Assembly (NCBI RefSeq): GCF_007989625.1 | Contig: NZ_BJUK01000003.1 | Coordinates: 62,001-126,000 of the forward strand | Direction: 5' to 3' | Length of the DNA: 64,000 nucleotides | Origin: Bisbaumannia pacifica | GTDB lineage: Bacteria; Pseudomonadota; Gammaproteobacteria; Pseudomonadales; Halomonadaceae | Part shown: piece after piece, positions 8,709-17,454 of the stretch | Position numbering within the stretch: position 1 is the first letter of the stretch | Layout: every line of letters begins with the position of its first letter | Program-made: the position numbers and the translations under genes | Notes under the pieces: generated by a model | The model's input: only the letters and a program-made list of their open reading frames with translations | Databases searched by the model: none | Told to the model about the DNA's origin: nothing

Positions 8709-9707
8709 ATGATGAAACCCTGTCAGACCCTGGATCAACGCGACGCCATGGCCCTGGCCGGCCGCTACCACCACCCCCTGGTACGCGACCTGGCCTGGCT
8801 CTGCCTGGCCCCGGACCTGCTTGCCCTCAGTGAGGCGCCCGGCGCGACCTGTCCCGGGCGCCCCAGCCTCGACGAGCTGGGCCTGGGCGACCCCGGCCGG
8901 CTCATCGCCTGGCTGGATGGCTGGGAGGCCGCCCCCGACGCCCTGGAGGCGACCCTTGGCGACCCCCGCGGCCTGCGCCTGGGCCTCTATCACGAACGCT
9001 TCTGGCAGTTCCTGCTGACTCGGGCCCCGGGCACCGAGCTGCTGGCCCATAACCTGGCGATCCATCGCCAGGGCCGCACCCTCGGCGAGCTGGACCTGCT
9101 CTATCGCCGCCGAGGCGACCCCAGACCGATCCATCTGGAAGTCGCGATCAAGTTCTACCTGGGCCTGCCCGAGGGCCCCGGCGGCGAGACGCACCAGGCA
9201 CGCTGGGTGGGACCGGGCTGCGTGGATAGCCTGGCCAGCAAGCGCGAGCATCTGGTTCGCCATCAGTTGCCGATGCCGGAGCGACCGGAGGCCCGGGAGG
9301 CGCTCTGGGCCCTGCTCGGTGAGGCGAACGGAGACCTCGAACAGCGTCTGGCCATGCCCGGGGTGCTCTTCTATCCCTGGTGCCACGCCCTGCCGCCGCC
9401 TCGCGAGGCCACCGCCGATCACCTGCGTGGCCTCTGGCTGCCCTGGCGGGACTGGCCGGCGCTGCGCGATACCCTGGCCGCGGACACCCTGGCCTCGCGG
9501 CTGCACAAGCCCCACTGGATGGCCCTGCCCGCCCCCGTCCAGCTAGTGCCGCTGGACGCCATCCAGCGCCCCCTGGCCGCACATTTTGCCCGTCCGGCGG
9601 TGATGCCCCAGCCCCTGGTGCTCTATCGTCGGGGAAATTGGCAGCGCCTCTTTATCGTCGGCGACGACTGGCCCCGCAAACTACCCCTGCCGCCCTACCC
9701 CGCTTGA
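8709..9707 (+). CDS. DUF1853 family protein
   Basis: A soluble protein of about 332 residues without signal peptide. Segments such as RTLGELDLLYRR and HLEVAIKFYL, spaced about 20 residues apart, match DUF1853. The acidic ELD and LEVAIK residues are reminiscent of a PD-(D/E)XK nuclease core, but this is inference. Two adjacent ATG codons (8709 and 8712) follow AAGGA; spacing favours 8712 slightly. It is transcribed away from osmF and ends facing the HTH/HipA pair. No function is established for the family. Confidence 0.75.
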   Translation: MMKPCQTLDQRDAMALAGRYHHPLVRDLAWLCLAPDLLALSEAPGATCPGRPSLDELGLGDPGRLIAWLDGWEAAPDALEATLGDPRGLRLGLYHERFWQFLLTRAPGTELLAHNLAIHRQGRTLGELDLLYRRRGDPRPIHLEVAIKFYLGLPEGPGGETHQARWVGPGCVDSLASKREHLVRHQLPMPERPEAREALWALLGEANGDLEQRLAMPGVLFYPWCHALPPPREATADHLRGLWLPWRDWPALRDTLAADTLASRLHKPHWMALPAPVQLVPLDAIQRPLAAHFARPAVMPQPLVLYRRGNWQRLFIVGDDWPRKLPLPPYPA

Positions 9708-9731
9708 GACCCACCCGGCAATGGTCCCGGG

Positions 9732-10049
9732 CTAAGGCCTCGCGTCACTCGCCAGGTCCAGCACCTGAGCCAGCAGGCGACGCTGGCGTGGCAGCAGGCC
9801 CATCTCGAGGCCCAGCGGCTTGAAGGCGCGGTTGATCAACTCCAGGGTGGCATTGCCCTTGTCGCCTTCCAGGTCGGAAAGGGTGCGACGACTGATGCCG
9901 ACCAGGGCCGCGTAGCGGTCCTGGGAGAGCCCCAATACATCGCGCCGTAGGGCGCGCAGCAACTTGCCCTCGGTGAGCTCACCGGCATAGAACTGGCCGA
10001 GGAGCGTCACCAGCGCCGCTTCACGATCATCGGTAACTCGAGGTTTCAA
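9732..10049 (-). CDS. HTH (XRE-type) antitoxin-like protein, HipB-like
   Basis: A 105-residue DNA-binding protein. The helix-turn-helix lies at about residues 36-68 (LGLSQDRYAALVGISRRTLS followed by DLEGDKGNATLELINRAF). The likely start is a TTG at 10049, overlapping the stop of the HipA-like gene by four bases (TTGA); no ATG or GTG fits better. As partner of the kinase upstream it should neutralise it and repress the pair, presumably at inverted repeats before the operon. The toxin-first order is the reverse of classical hipBA. Confidence 0.75.
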   Translation of the reverse strand: MKPRVTDDREAALVTLLGQFYAGELTEGKLLRALRRDVLGLSQDRYAALVGISRRTLSDLEGDKGNATLELINRAFKPLGLEMGLLPRQRRLLAQVLDLASDARP

Positions 10050-11431
10050 AGCAGCCCCCAACGCTTGAGTCGGGCATCCAGGGTACACAATCCCACCGCC
10101 GGCAGGTCGAGAATCCGCGCAGGCACCCCACGGGCGGCCAGGCGCTCGTGCAGCCCCTCCAGGTCGACGGCGAGCCGCCGGAGTTCCCCCATCAACCGCT
10201 CGGGCTCCACCAGATCCGCCAGGGAGGCGGCGATGCCCGACCAATCGAACTCACCACCCACTTCCAACGGCGGCCCCCACTGCGTCGTCCGCGTCACGCC
10301 TTCAGGATCGGCCTTCATCGGAGCAAAGTCATAGACTGGCGATAGCCAGAGACCGTCAGGCCGCTTGAGCAGCGCCGTATTGCGGCCATGATTGTCGGAG
10401 TTACCGAAGGCGACATTGAGCAGGTCCCGTCGCACCCACTCGATGGCGAGAGCCGGGGCATCGAACTCCGCCCCCTGTTCCCGCACCCGATACTGTGTCT
10501 CAAGCAGGGTCACCAGGCGGCGCAGAATCTCCCCATGGCGAAGGAAGCTTCCGGTGGCGACGCCCATCAGCGAATAGACCGACTCCAGCCCATGGCGTAT
10601 CCAGGCGCCGCCGCGGTATTGCATATCGAAGCGCGGCAGCCAGAGGGAGGGATACCGCCCTCCCTCGATCAGGCGCATTCCCTCGCCATCGATGGTGTCG
10701 ACACCCAGCGATGCTAGTTCCTGATAATAGTGATACTCGGCGCGCAGGATGTCGCAGTCGTCAGCGCCGCGACTGCCACGAGGAAATTTCACCAGCATGG
10801 GCCGATCCGGCTGGTGATGATCATCCTGCCAGGTATCGATCCACACCTGGTCGTCCGCGGACAGCCGCAGCAGCAGCTTGGGCGCTTCCCCCCCGGCCCC
10901 CGTGGCCCCCCCACTGGCGGCTCCCATCTGCTGGGCATACTCGAGAAAGTCCGTATCCCGCTCCACCACGCTCTGCATGGGGAAACGCCGCTCGCCCAAG
11001 GCGTCCCGGGCCGCACTATTCGGCACCGCTTCCTTAATGCGCAGGTTGCCTATCGGGGCAATAGTTCCCCTGGCCAGCAGTTGCGTATCCTGATGCCCCT
11101 CAGGCAAGTCGTGCAGGCCCAGGTAATCCACCCAGAACCGGCGGCTGGCGCCGGCGGGCATGATATCTTCCAGGAAGCCGAACCAACGCGACGACTCATG
11201 GGTCAGCATCAGCTCCACGGGCAGCAACAGGCTACAGGCGTGCCGATCATCGTGAAACATCCAGTCGACGGCATGCTCCATCGTATAGCAGAGGCGGGAC
11301 ACACCTCCGGCCCCCCGCTCGGGGCTCGGCAGTGACAACACGGCCGCGTCATGCCAGGCCTGGTCGAAGTGAATCTGTACCGTCAGTTCCAAGAGAGGCC
11401 TCTGCGCATAATATCGCTCAATAATAGCCAT
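10046..11431 (-). CDS. HipA-like serine/threonine kinase toxin
   Basis: A 461-residue protein of the HipA family, whose known members phosphorylate aminoacyl-tRNA synthetases and cause persistence. The N-lobe carries an MLVKFP lysine. The catalytic loop reads NSDNHGRN (344-351, D346 as base) and the metal-binding aspartate is D368 in SPVYDFAP. All expected catalytic elements are present, so it should be active. The start ATG at 11431 follows GGTGAG; a GTG ten codons upstream is possible. It overlaps its downstream HTH partner. cysS lies next to it by chance or choice; no link can be shown. Confidence 0.82.
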   Translation of the reverse strand: MAIIERYYAQRPLLELTVQIHFDQAWHDAAVLSLPSPERGAGGVSRLCYTMEHAVDWMFHDDRHACSLLLPVELMLTHESSRWFGFLEDIMPAGASRRFWVDYLGLHDLPEGHQDTQLLARGTIAPIGNLRIKEAVPNSAARDALGERRFPMQSVVERDTDFLEYAQQMGAASGGATGAGGEAPKLLLRLSADDQVWIDTWQDDHHQPDRPMLVKFPRGSRGADDCDILRAEYHYYQELASLGVDTIDGEGMRLIEGGRYPSLWLPRFDMQYRGGAWIRHGLESVYSLMGVATGSFLRHGEILRRLVTLLETQYRVREQGAEFDAPALAIEWVRRDLLNVAFGNSDNHGRNTALLKRPDGLWLSPVYDFAPMKADPEGVTRTTQWGPPLEVGGEFDWSGIAASLADLVEPERLMGELRRLAVDLEGLHERLAARGVPARILDLPAVGLCTLDARLKRWGLL

Positions 11432-11503
11432 ATACTCACCACAGTGAGCAGTATAGCGCACAATATTGAGGGGAGTATCAAAAACCGTGAATTATACTGC
11501 TCA
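11431..11503. promoter_or_regulatory. Operator-like inverted repeats before the HipA/HTH operon
   Basis: A perfect 11-bp inverted pair, TGAGCAGTATA (11445-11455) and TATACTGCTCA (11493-11503), flanks the promoter region. Partial copies TATACTCAC (11431-11439) and GAGTAT (11473-11478) lie between or beside them. The arrangement fits cooperative autoregulation by the HTH partner. Confidence 0.55.
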
Positions 11504-11539
11504 ATCTGGATTCGCCATGCATGCCCGGCGCCCGCTGAC

Positions 11540-11573
11540 AAAAACGCCCGCCCCTGCGAAGCAGGAGCGGGCG
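11540..11573 (-). terminator. Rho-independent terminator of cysS
   Basis: On the minus strand a 13-bp stem with one mismatch (CGCCCGCTCCTGC pairing across a 3-base loop) is followed by TTTTT. It ends the cysS transcript 20 bp after the stop codon. Confidence 0.85.
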
Positions 11574-11593
11574 CGTGCACGGCGGCCGCAACC

Positions 11594-12997
11594 TCAGCCG
11601 TCGTCGCTCTCGCTGCCCTTGTCGAGGACCCAGGTGGTGCCCTCCCGGGAATCCTTGAGGATGATCCCGAGCGCAGCGAGCTCGTCGCGGATGGCATCGG
11701 CGGCGGCGAAATCCTTGGCCCGCTTGGCCTCGGCACGGGCGGTGATGCGCGCCTCGATCTCCGCCTCGGCGAGCGGCAGCTCCCCGGCGCCCCCCTTCAG
11801 GAAGGCCGCCGGTTCCTGCTGCAGCAGGCCCAGCACGCTCGCCAGGCGCTTGAGCGCGAAAGCCAGCGCCGGGGCCTCGGCGGGGGCCTCCTTCTTGGCC
11901 CGGTTGAGCTCCCGGGCCAATTCGAAGAGCACCGAGACCGCCTCGGGGCTATTGAAGTCGTCATCCATGGCGGCGCCAAAGCGCGCCTGGTAACCACCAT
12001 CCACCTCGCCCTCCTGGGCCTCTACCCCATCCAGGGCGTTGTAGAAGCGCTCCAGGGACTTGCGCGCTTCGGAGAGCGACTCCGGGGCGTAGTTGATGGG
12101 ACTACGGTAGTGGCTGGCCACCAACAGGTAGCGCACCACCTCGGGGTCATGGTGCGCCAGCACCTCGCGGATGGTGAAGAAGTTGCCCAGTGACTTGGAC
12201 ATCTTCTCCTGATTGACCCGTACCGCCCCGGCGTGCATCCAGGTATTGACGTAGGGCTTGCCGGTGGCCGCCTCGGACTGGGCGATCTCGTTCTCGTGGT
12301 GGGGGAAGGTCAGGTCCGGCCCGCCGCCATGGATATCGAAGGTCTCGCCCAGGCAGCAGGTGGACATGGCCGAGCACTCGATATGCCAGCCGGGTCGCCC
12401 CTCGCCCCAGGGCGAGGGCCAGCTCGCCTCGCCGGGCTTGGCGGCCTTCCATAGCACGAAGTCCAGCGGGTCCTCCTTGTGCTCGTCCACCTCGATGCGC
12501 GCACCGGAGCGCATCTCGTCGAGGTCGCGGTTATTGAGCTTGCCGTAGCCCTCGAACCGGCGAACCCGGTAGTAGACGTCGCCATTCTCCGCGGCATAGG
12601 CATAGCCCTTGGTGATCAGCGTCTCGATCATCGCCAGGATATCGTCGATATGCGCGGTGGCCCGGGGTTCGGCATCGGGACGCAAGACGCCGAGGCGCGC
12701 CTCGTCTTCGTGCATGGCCGCGATCATGCGCTCGGTCAGGGCGCCGATGCTCTCGCCGTTCTCCTCGGCGCGGCGCAGGATCTTGTCGTCGATATCGGTG
12801 ATATTGCGCACATAGGTGACGTCATAGCCGCGATGGCGCAGATAGCGGGTAATCACATCGAAAGCCACCATCACCCGGGCATGGCCCAGGTGACAGTAGT
12901 CATAGACGGTCATGCCGCAGACGTACATGCGCACTCGGCCCGGCTCGATGGGCGTAAAGGCTTCCTTGCGGCGCGTCAGGGTGTTGTAGATCTGCAT
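11594..12997 (-). CDS. cysS: Cysteinyl-tRNA synthetase
   Basis: Class I aminoacyl-tRNA synthetase of 467 residues that charges tRNA-Cys. It has the zinc-binding Cys in [17 protein letters not shown] with the HIGH-type HLGH motif, WHIECSAMS in the middle of the catalytic domain, and KMSKSLGNF near residue 268. Length matches the family (about 460). The ATG at 12997 lies 8 bp after the glnS stop, so glnS-cysS probably form an operon ended by the hairpin at 11540-11573. Confidence 0.97.
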   Translation of the reverse strand: MQIYNTLTRRKEAFTPIEPGRVRMYVCGMTVYDYCHLGHARVMVAFDVITRYLRHRGYDVTYVRNITDIDDKILRRAEENGESIGALTERMIAAMHEDEARLGVLRPDAEPRATAHIDDILAMIETLITKGYAYAAENGDVYYRVRRFEGYGKLNNRDLDEMRSGARIEVDEHKEDPLDFVLWKAAKPGEASWPSPWGEGRPGWHIECSAMSTCCLGETFDIHGGGPDLTFPHHENEIAQSEAATGKPYVNTWMHAGAVRVNQEKMSKSLGNFFTIREVLAHHDPEVVRYLLVASHYRSPINYAPESLSEARKSLERFYNALDGVEAQEGEVDGGYQARFGAAMDDDFNSPEAVSVLFELARELNRAKKEAPAEAPALAFALKRLASVLGLLQQEPAAFLKGGAGELPLAEAEIEARITARAEAKRAKDFAAADAIRDELAALGIILKDSREGTTWVLDKGSESDDG

Positions 12998-13005
12998 CCG
13001 ATTCC

Positions 13006-14685
13006 TCAGCCCTTTTTCTGAATCTTGGCCCAGCTGTCCTTGAGGCCCACGGTACGGTTGAATACCAGCCGGCCCTCGGCCACGGCGTGGCGATCGGCAC
13101 AGAAGTAGCCGACCCGCTCGAACTGGAAACGGCTCTCCGGCGTCACCCTGGCCAGGCTCGGCTCGCCGATCGCCTGGCAGACCACCAGCGACTCGGGGTT
13201 GAGGTGGTCGAGGAAGTCGGCATCCTTGTCCTTGTCGGGCTGCTCCACCTGGAAGAGGTTGTCGTAGAGACGTACCTCCATGGGCACGCCGTGGGCGGCG
13301 CTGACCCAGTGGATCACCCCCTTGACCTTGCGCCCCTCGGGGTTCTTGCCCAGGGTGTCGAAGTCCACCGAGCAGCGCAGCTCACTGATCTCGCCGCCCG
13401 CGCCCTTGATCACCTCATCGCAGCGGATCACGTAGGCGTTGCGCAGCCGAACCTCCTTGCCCGGGGCCAGGCGGAAGAACTTCTTGGGCGGCTCCTCCAT
13501 AAAGTCGTCCTGGTCGATATAGAGCTCCCGGGTCAAGGGGATCTGGCGCACGCCCAGGTCGTCCCGAGCCGGGTGGCCGGGCACCTCGTAGACCTCCTCA
13601 TGGTCTTCGGGCACGTTGGTCAGCACCACCTTCAGCGGCTTGAGCACGCACATGGCCCGCGGCGCATTGTCCTCGAGATCCGCGCGGATGGCGTGATAGA
13701 GCATGGCGATATCCACCAGGCCACCGTCGGCGCGGGTCACCCCGATCATCTCGCAGAACTTGCGGATCGACGCCGGCGTATAGCCGCGGCGACGCATGCC
13801 GGAGATGGTCGGCAGGCGCGGGTCGTCCCAGCCATCGACGATGCCCTCGTCCACCAGCAGCTTGAGCTTGCGCTTGGAGGTCAGGGTGTAGTTGAGGTTG
13901 AGCCGCGCGAACTCGATCTGCCGCGGCCTGGCGGGTACCGGCAGGTTGTCCAGGAACCACTCGTAGAGGGGGCGATGGTCCTCGAACTCCAGGGTGCAGA
14001 TAGAATGGGTAATGCCCTCGAGGGCGTCGGACTGGCCATGGGTGAAGTCGTAGGAAGGGTAGATCTTCCAGGCGTCGCCGGTCTGGTGGTGATGGGCGTG
14101 GCGAATCCTGTAGAGGATGGGGTCACGCAGGTTGATATTGGGCGAGGCCATGTCGATCTTGGCGCGCAGCACCTTCTCGCCCTCGGCGAACTCGCCGATA
14201 CGCATGCGCTCCAGCAGGTCGAGGCTCTCCTCCGGGGCCCGCTCGCGATAAGGGCTCGGCCGGCCCGGCTCGGTCAGGGTGCCGCGGTACTCGCGGATCT
14301 CGTCGGCGGAGAGGTCGTCCACATAGGCCTTGCCCTCGCGGATCAGGTGCTGCGCCCAGGCATAGAGCCGATCGAAATAGTCGGAGGCGAAGCGCACCGC
14401 TCCGGCCCACTCGAAGCCCAGCCAGTGGACGTCCTCCTTGATGGCATCGATATAGGCCTGCTCTTCCTTGGCCGGATTGGTATCGTCGAAGCGCAGGTGG
14501 CAGTCGCCGCCGAACTGCTCGGCGAGGCCGAAGTTGAGACAGATCGACTTGGCGTGCCCGATATGCAGGAAGCCGTTAGGCTCCGGCGGAAACCGCGTCA
14601 CGATCTTGCCGGCGCGACCGGCCTCGATTTCGTCGCGGATCTGGTTGCGAATGAAATTCGGCGCGCTGCTACTCTCTGTGCTCAT
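13006..14685 (-). CDS. glnS: Glutaminyl-tRNA synthetase
   Basis: Class I synthetase of 559 residues charging tRNA-Gln. The HIGH motif is in [15 protein letters not shown], and the KMSKS-like loop is [10 protein letters not shown], where many GlnRS have VMSKRK. The anticodon-binding beta-barrel domains fill the C-terminal half. The ATG at 14685 begins [16 protein letters not shown]; the reading frame stays open further upstream but that stretch crosses the divergent ppiB gene and is rejected. It shares a short divergent promoter region with ppiB. Confidence 0.96.
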   Translation of the reverse strand: MSTESSSAPNFIRNQIRDEIEAGRAGKIVTRFPPEPNGFLHIGHAKSICLNFGLAEQFGGDCHLRFDDTNPAKEEQAYIDAIKEDVHWLGFEWAGAVRFASDYFDRLYAWAQHLIREGKAYVDDLSADEIREYRGTLTEPGRPSPYRERAPEESLDLLERMRIGEFAEGEKVLRAKIDMASPNINLRDPILYRIRHAHHHQTGDAWKIYPSYDFTHGQSDALEGITHSICTLEFEDHRPLYEWFLDNLPVPARPRQIEFARLNLNYTLTSKRKLKLLVDEGIVDGWDDPRLPTISGMRRRGYTPASIRKFCEMIGVTRADGGLVDIAMLYHAIRADLEDNAPRAMCVLKPLKVVLTNVPEDHEEVYEVPGHPARDDLGVRQIPLTRELYIDQDDFMEEPPKKFFRLAPGKEVRLRNAYVIRCDEVIKGAGGEISELRCSVDFDTLGKNPEGRKVKGVIHWVSAAHGVPMEVRLYDNLFQVEQPDKDKDADFLDHLNPESLVVCQAIGEPSLARVTPESRFQFERVGYFCADRHAVAEGRLVFNRTVGLKDSWAKIQKKG

Positions 14686-14847
14686 AGGGGTGCGAGAACC
14701 TCTCGATTGGACGGCGGGCCTGACGTTACGCGAGGGACGGGGCGATGTGCCACCCCGACGCTTCGCGCATCGCGGCAAAAGCGCTATTATAGCGTGACGC
14801 GGTGGCGCCACGCCAAGGCACCCCTTTATGGAAATAGGACCGAATCG

Positions 14848-15345
14848 ATGATCATTCTGCAGACCAATTTCGGCGACATCACCCTCGAGCTCGATTACGA
14901 CAAGGCGCCCGCAACCGCGGCCAATTTCGAACAGTATGTGCGCGACGGCCACTATGACGGCACCCTCTTCCACCGGGTCATCAGCGGCTTCATGATCCAG
15001 GGCGGTGGCTTCGATACCGACTTCAACCAGAAGCCGACCCGTGCGCCGATCGAAAACGAGGCGGACAACGGCCTGACCAATGACACCGGCACCGTCGCCA
15101 TGGCGCGGACCCAGGACCCCCACTCCGCCACCGCCCAGTTCTTTATCAATGTCGCCGACAACGACTTCCTGAACCACAGCGGCAAGAACCTGCAGGGCTG
15201 GGGCTACTGCGTCTTCGGCCGCGTGGTGGCCGGCATGGAGGTGGTGGAGCGCATCAAGGCGGTGGACACCACCCGCCGCGGCATGCACGCCGACGTCCCC
15301 GCCGAGGACGTGGTAATCCAGCGCGCCTACCTCCAGGACGCCTGA
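14848..15345 (+). CDS. ppiB: Cytoplasmic peptidyl-prolyl cis-trans isomerase B
   Basis: Cyclophilin of 165 residues without signal peptide, so cytoplasmic. Active-site signatures are [14 protein letters not shown], the [20 protein letters not shown] segment and the [11 protein letters not shown] strand. The start ATG at 14848 follows AGGA at a normal distance. It is followed by its own terminator and then lpxH, an order common in gammaproteobacteria. Confidence 0.96.
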   Translation: MIILQTNFGDITLELDYDKAPATAANFEQYVRDGHYDGTLFHRVISGFMIQGGGFDTDFNQKPTRAPIENEADNGLTNDTGTVAMARTQDPHSATAQFFINVADNDFLNHSGKNLQGWGYCVFGRVVAGMEVVERIKAVDTTRRGMHADVPAEDVVIQRAYLQDA

Positions 15346-15363
15346 TCCCGCCTCGCCCCCTGA

Positions 15364-15387
15364 CGCCCGCCCCAGTGCGGGCGTTTT
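15364..15387 (+). terminator. Terminator after ppiB
   Basis: Seven-base-pair stem CGCCCGC/GCGGGCG with a 6-base loop followed by TTTT, 18 bp after the ppiB stop. lpxH starts only 36 bp later, so read-through may still serve lpxH. Confidence 0.75.
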
Positions 15388-15423
15388 GCTCTAGCCTCTT
15401 GCCCTTTCGACCCGAGATTAGCC

Positions 15424-16185
15424 ATGAGCACCCTGCTGATTTCCGATCTGCACCTTCACCCCCAAGCCCCCGAGATCACCGCGGGCTTCCTCGCCTACCT
15501 GGAGCGCGCCCGGGGCGCCGAGGCGCTGTATATCCTCGGCGACTTCTTCGAGGCCTGGATCGGCGACGACCTGCTGGCCCTCGGTGATGCCGACCCCAGC
15601 GGCCACGCCGCCCTCGCCGCCGAGGTGGCCCGCGCCCTCGCCAGCCTGGCCGAGAGCGGCACCGCCATCTATCTGATGCACGGCAACCGCGACTTCCTGC
15701 TCGGCGACGACTATGCCGCCGCCTGCGGCGCCACCCTGCTGCCCGACCCCAGCGTGGTGGAGATCGACGGCCAGCGCCTACTGCTGATGCATGGCGACAG
15801 CCTGTGCACCCGGGACGCGGCCTATATGACCTTCCGCGCCCAGGCCCGGGATCCTCAATGGCAGGCACAGATCCTCTCCATGCCGATCCCCGAGCGCCTG
15901 GCCCTGGCCCAACAGCTACGGGATCGCTCCGGCGAGGCCAACTCCAACAAGGCCGAGGACATCATGGACGTGACCCCGGACGAGGTGGTGCGGGTGATGC
16001 GCGAGCACGACGTCACCACCCTGATCCATGGCCATACCCACCGTCCCGCGCTGCATCCCATGGAGCTGGGCGGCCAGCCCGCCCGGCGCCTGGTGCTGGG
16101 CGACTGGCAACCCACCAAGGGCTGGGAGATTCGCCTGGAGGCGGGCCAGCCCCCCAAGCTTAGGGACTTTCCCTTCGATGCCTGA
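15424..16185 (+). CDS. lpxH: UDP-2,3-diacylglucosamine diphosphatase
   Basis: Metallophosphoesterase of 253 residues that converts UDP-2,3-diacylglucosamine to lipid X in lipid A synthesis, at the inner face of the membrane. The metal-binding motifs are all present in order: SDLHL (7-11), GDFFEAWIGDD (about 39-49), HGNRD, MHGDS and HGHTHRP. Length suits LpxH. The start ATG follows a short spacer after the ppiB terminator. Confidence 0.94.
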   Translation: MSTLLISDLHLHPQAPEITAGFLAYLERARGAEALYILGDFFEAWIGDDLLALGDADPSGHAALAAEVARALASLAESGTAIYLMHGNRDFLLGDDYAAACGATLLPDPSVVEIDGQRLLLMHGDSLCTRDAAYMTFRAQARDPQWQAQILSMPIPERLALAQQLRDRSGEANSNKAEDIMDVTPDEVVRVMREHDVTTLIHGHTHRPALHPMELGGQPARRLVLGDWQPTKGWEIRLEAGQPPKLRDFPFDA

Positions 16186-16194
16186 CGGCATTAA

Positions 16195-16218
16195 GGCCCG
16201 CCCAGGAGCGGGCCGTTT
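16195..16218 (+). terminator. Terminator-like hairpin after lpxH
   Basis: GGCCCGC and GCGGGCC form a perfect 7-bp stem with a 6-base loop, followed by GTTT. It lies between the convergent lpxH and COG0523 genes and could work for lpxH; the weak T-tract lowers confidence. Confidence 0.6.
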
Positions 16219-16242
16219 ACCTACCCATCACCGGGCTTAAGC

Positions 16243-16443
16243 CGACACGCCTCCAGCAAGCCCTCGATCTCCTCCGTCTCGGGCAGGCGACCGCTCTCGC
16301 CGATAAGCTCCAGGCGGCCGAATGAGAGAGTCGACGCCAGAGTGGCTAAGCTCCCGGCACTGCCGTTAACCGACACGCCTCCAGCAAGCCCTCGATCTCC
16401 TCCGTCTCGGGCAAGCGACCGCTCTCGCCGATCAGCTCGAGAC
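16243..16443 (-). repeat. Duplicated 3-prime end of the COG0523 gene
   Basis: About 73 bp at 16243-16315 recur 128 bp further on at 16371-16443 with four differences; the first 43 bases are identical. The second copy is inside the gene (encoding LELIGESGRLPETEEIEGLL). The first lies after its stop codon and encodes the same peptide with a different end (RLKPGDG instead of RLTAVPGA), in another frame relative to the gene's stop. Confidence 0.92.
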
Positions 16444-17377
16444 GCGAATCCCGACGCCAGGCGCTCTCGGTCAGGCTGACCCGACCCTCGGCACGGTTAT
16501 ACAGCCACCAGCCGGCCTCGGCATGAATCACCGCCTTGATCCGCAAGTCGCCGGCCAGTTCGCCGAGTCCGTGACTCAGGCGATCCAGGTCGAAGACCGC
16601 GGCCGGGTGCCAGCGCCACCCCAGGCTCACATGCCCCAGGGACTCACCGCGCCGGAAGATCGGTCGTCCCGGCTCGGGCGGCGCCTCCTCCTGCGGCGCC
16701 TCCCGGTACTCGGCCGGCGGGCGCAACGCCTGGTGGGCCGCCGGCCGCTCGTCGTGCCCCGCATCCCGCCGGGGACTGTCGAAGAGCAGCGAGGCCGGCA
16801 GGCGCCCGAAAGGCGCCTCACAGATCCAGCGCTTGGGCGGCCAGAGCCCCTCCAAATGACGCCGGGCCTCGAGACGCTGCGTCTCGCTGGCCTGATCCAC
16901 CAGGGTCAGGGCCACGCCATCGGCCAGGGCCAGCTGATCATGGAAGGTCGCATTGGCCTGGACCCGAGGCTCGTCCAGGCGACGCGGATCGAGCACCGCG
17001 ATCACCTCCTTCACCTCCAGCACCCCATCGAAGGCCTCGCCGCGCAGCAGGTCCAGCAGGCCGGCGGGATGACCGAGCCCGGACGGCTCGATCAGCAGGC
17101 GATCGGGACGCTGGCGATGCAGCAGGTTGACCAGGGAGGCCTGGAGCACGAAGGAGAGCTGGCAGCAGAGACAGCCCCCGGGCACCCCCTTGACGATGAT
17201 CTCGTCGCCGGCCTCGAACATCGCCTGATCGATCCCCACCTGACCGAACTCGTTGACCACCACCGCCCAGCGCTCGCCGGCGGGCTTGAGCCTAAGCAGC
17301 TCATGGATCAGGGTACTCTTGCCGCTACCCAGGAAACCGGTGACTACATGGACCGGAATCGGCGTGACGATCCGCAT
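16346..17377 (-). CDS. CobW/COG0523 family GTPase, probable zinc chaperone
   Basis: A G3E GTPase of 343 residues. The Walker A motif GFLGSGKST is at about 13-21, the metal-binding signature is GGCLCCQ (CxCC type), and a C-terminal CobW domain follows. His/Glu-rich stretches in the middle may bind metal. Known members deliver zinc under starvation or insert Co or Fe. A palindrome resembling a Zur box lies just upstream, which favours a zinc role. The start ATG at 17377 follows GGAGG; an upstream ATG in frame would place the start within the promoter. Its 3-prime end has been duplicated downstream. Confidence 0.85.
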   Translation of the reverse strand: MRIVTPIPVHVVTGFLGSGKSTLIHELLRLKPAGERWAVVVNEFGQVGIDQAMFEAGDEIIVKGVPGGCLCCQLSFVLQASLVNLLHRQRPDRLLIEPSGLGHPAGLLDLLRGEAFDGVLEVKEVIAVLDPRRLDEPRVQANATFHDQLALADGVALTLVDQASETQRLEARRHLEGLWPPKRWICEAPFGRLPASLLFDSPRRDAGHDERPAAHQALRPPAEYREAPQEEAPPEPGRPIFRRGESLGHVSLGWRWHPAAVFDLDRLSHGLGELAGDLRIKAVIHAEAGWWLYNRAEGRVSLTESAWRRDSRLELIGESGRLPETEEIEGLLEACRLTAVPGA

Positions 17378-17390
17378 AACGCCTCCGCTA

Positions 17391-17411
17391 TTGTTACTTA
17401 ATAACATTATA
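17391..17411 (-). promoter_or_regulatory. Probable Zur-box operator overlapping the -10 element
   Basis: TTGTTACTTAATAACAT (17391-17407) contains the inverted repeat TGTTA/TAACA and matches 12 of the 15 defined positions in the Zur consensus ATGTTATnnTATAACAT as I recall it. A TATAAT box (minus strand, 17411-17406) overlaps it, so bound repressor would block the promoter of the COG0523 gene. Confidence 0.6.
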
Positions 17412-17416
17412 CGCCG

Positions 17417-17444
17417 AAAAAAACGCACGGCCTCGGCCGTGCGT
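17417..17444 (-). terminator. Terminator of ppiD
   Basis: Perfect 10-bp stem ACGCACGGCC/GGCCGTGCGT with a 2-base loop as written, followed on the minus strand by seven T residues, 11 bp after the ppiD stop codon. Confidence 0.88.
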
Positions 17445-17454
17445 CGTCTAGCTG

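Noticed and set aside
9732-11431. DUF1853 gene as third member of the toxin-antitoxin module
   Set aside because: It is on the opposite strand, convergent to the pair and with its own start near osmF; no shared regulation is visible.
13087-14830. Long plus-strand frame upstream of and in frame with ppiB
   Set aside because: It is antisense to glnS; ppiB homologues start at [10 protein letters not shown], and a ribosome-binding site precedes that ATG.
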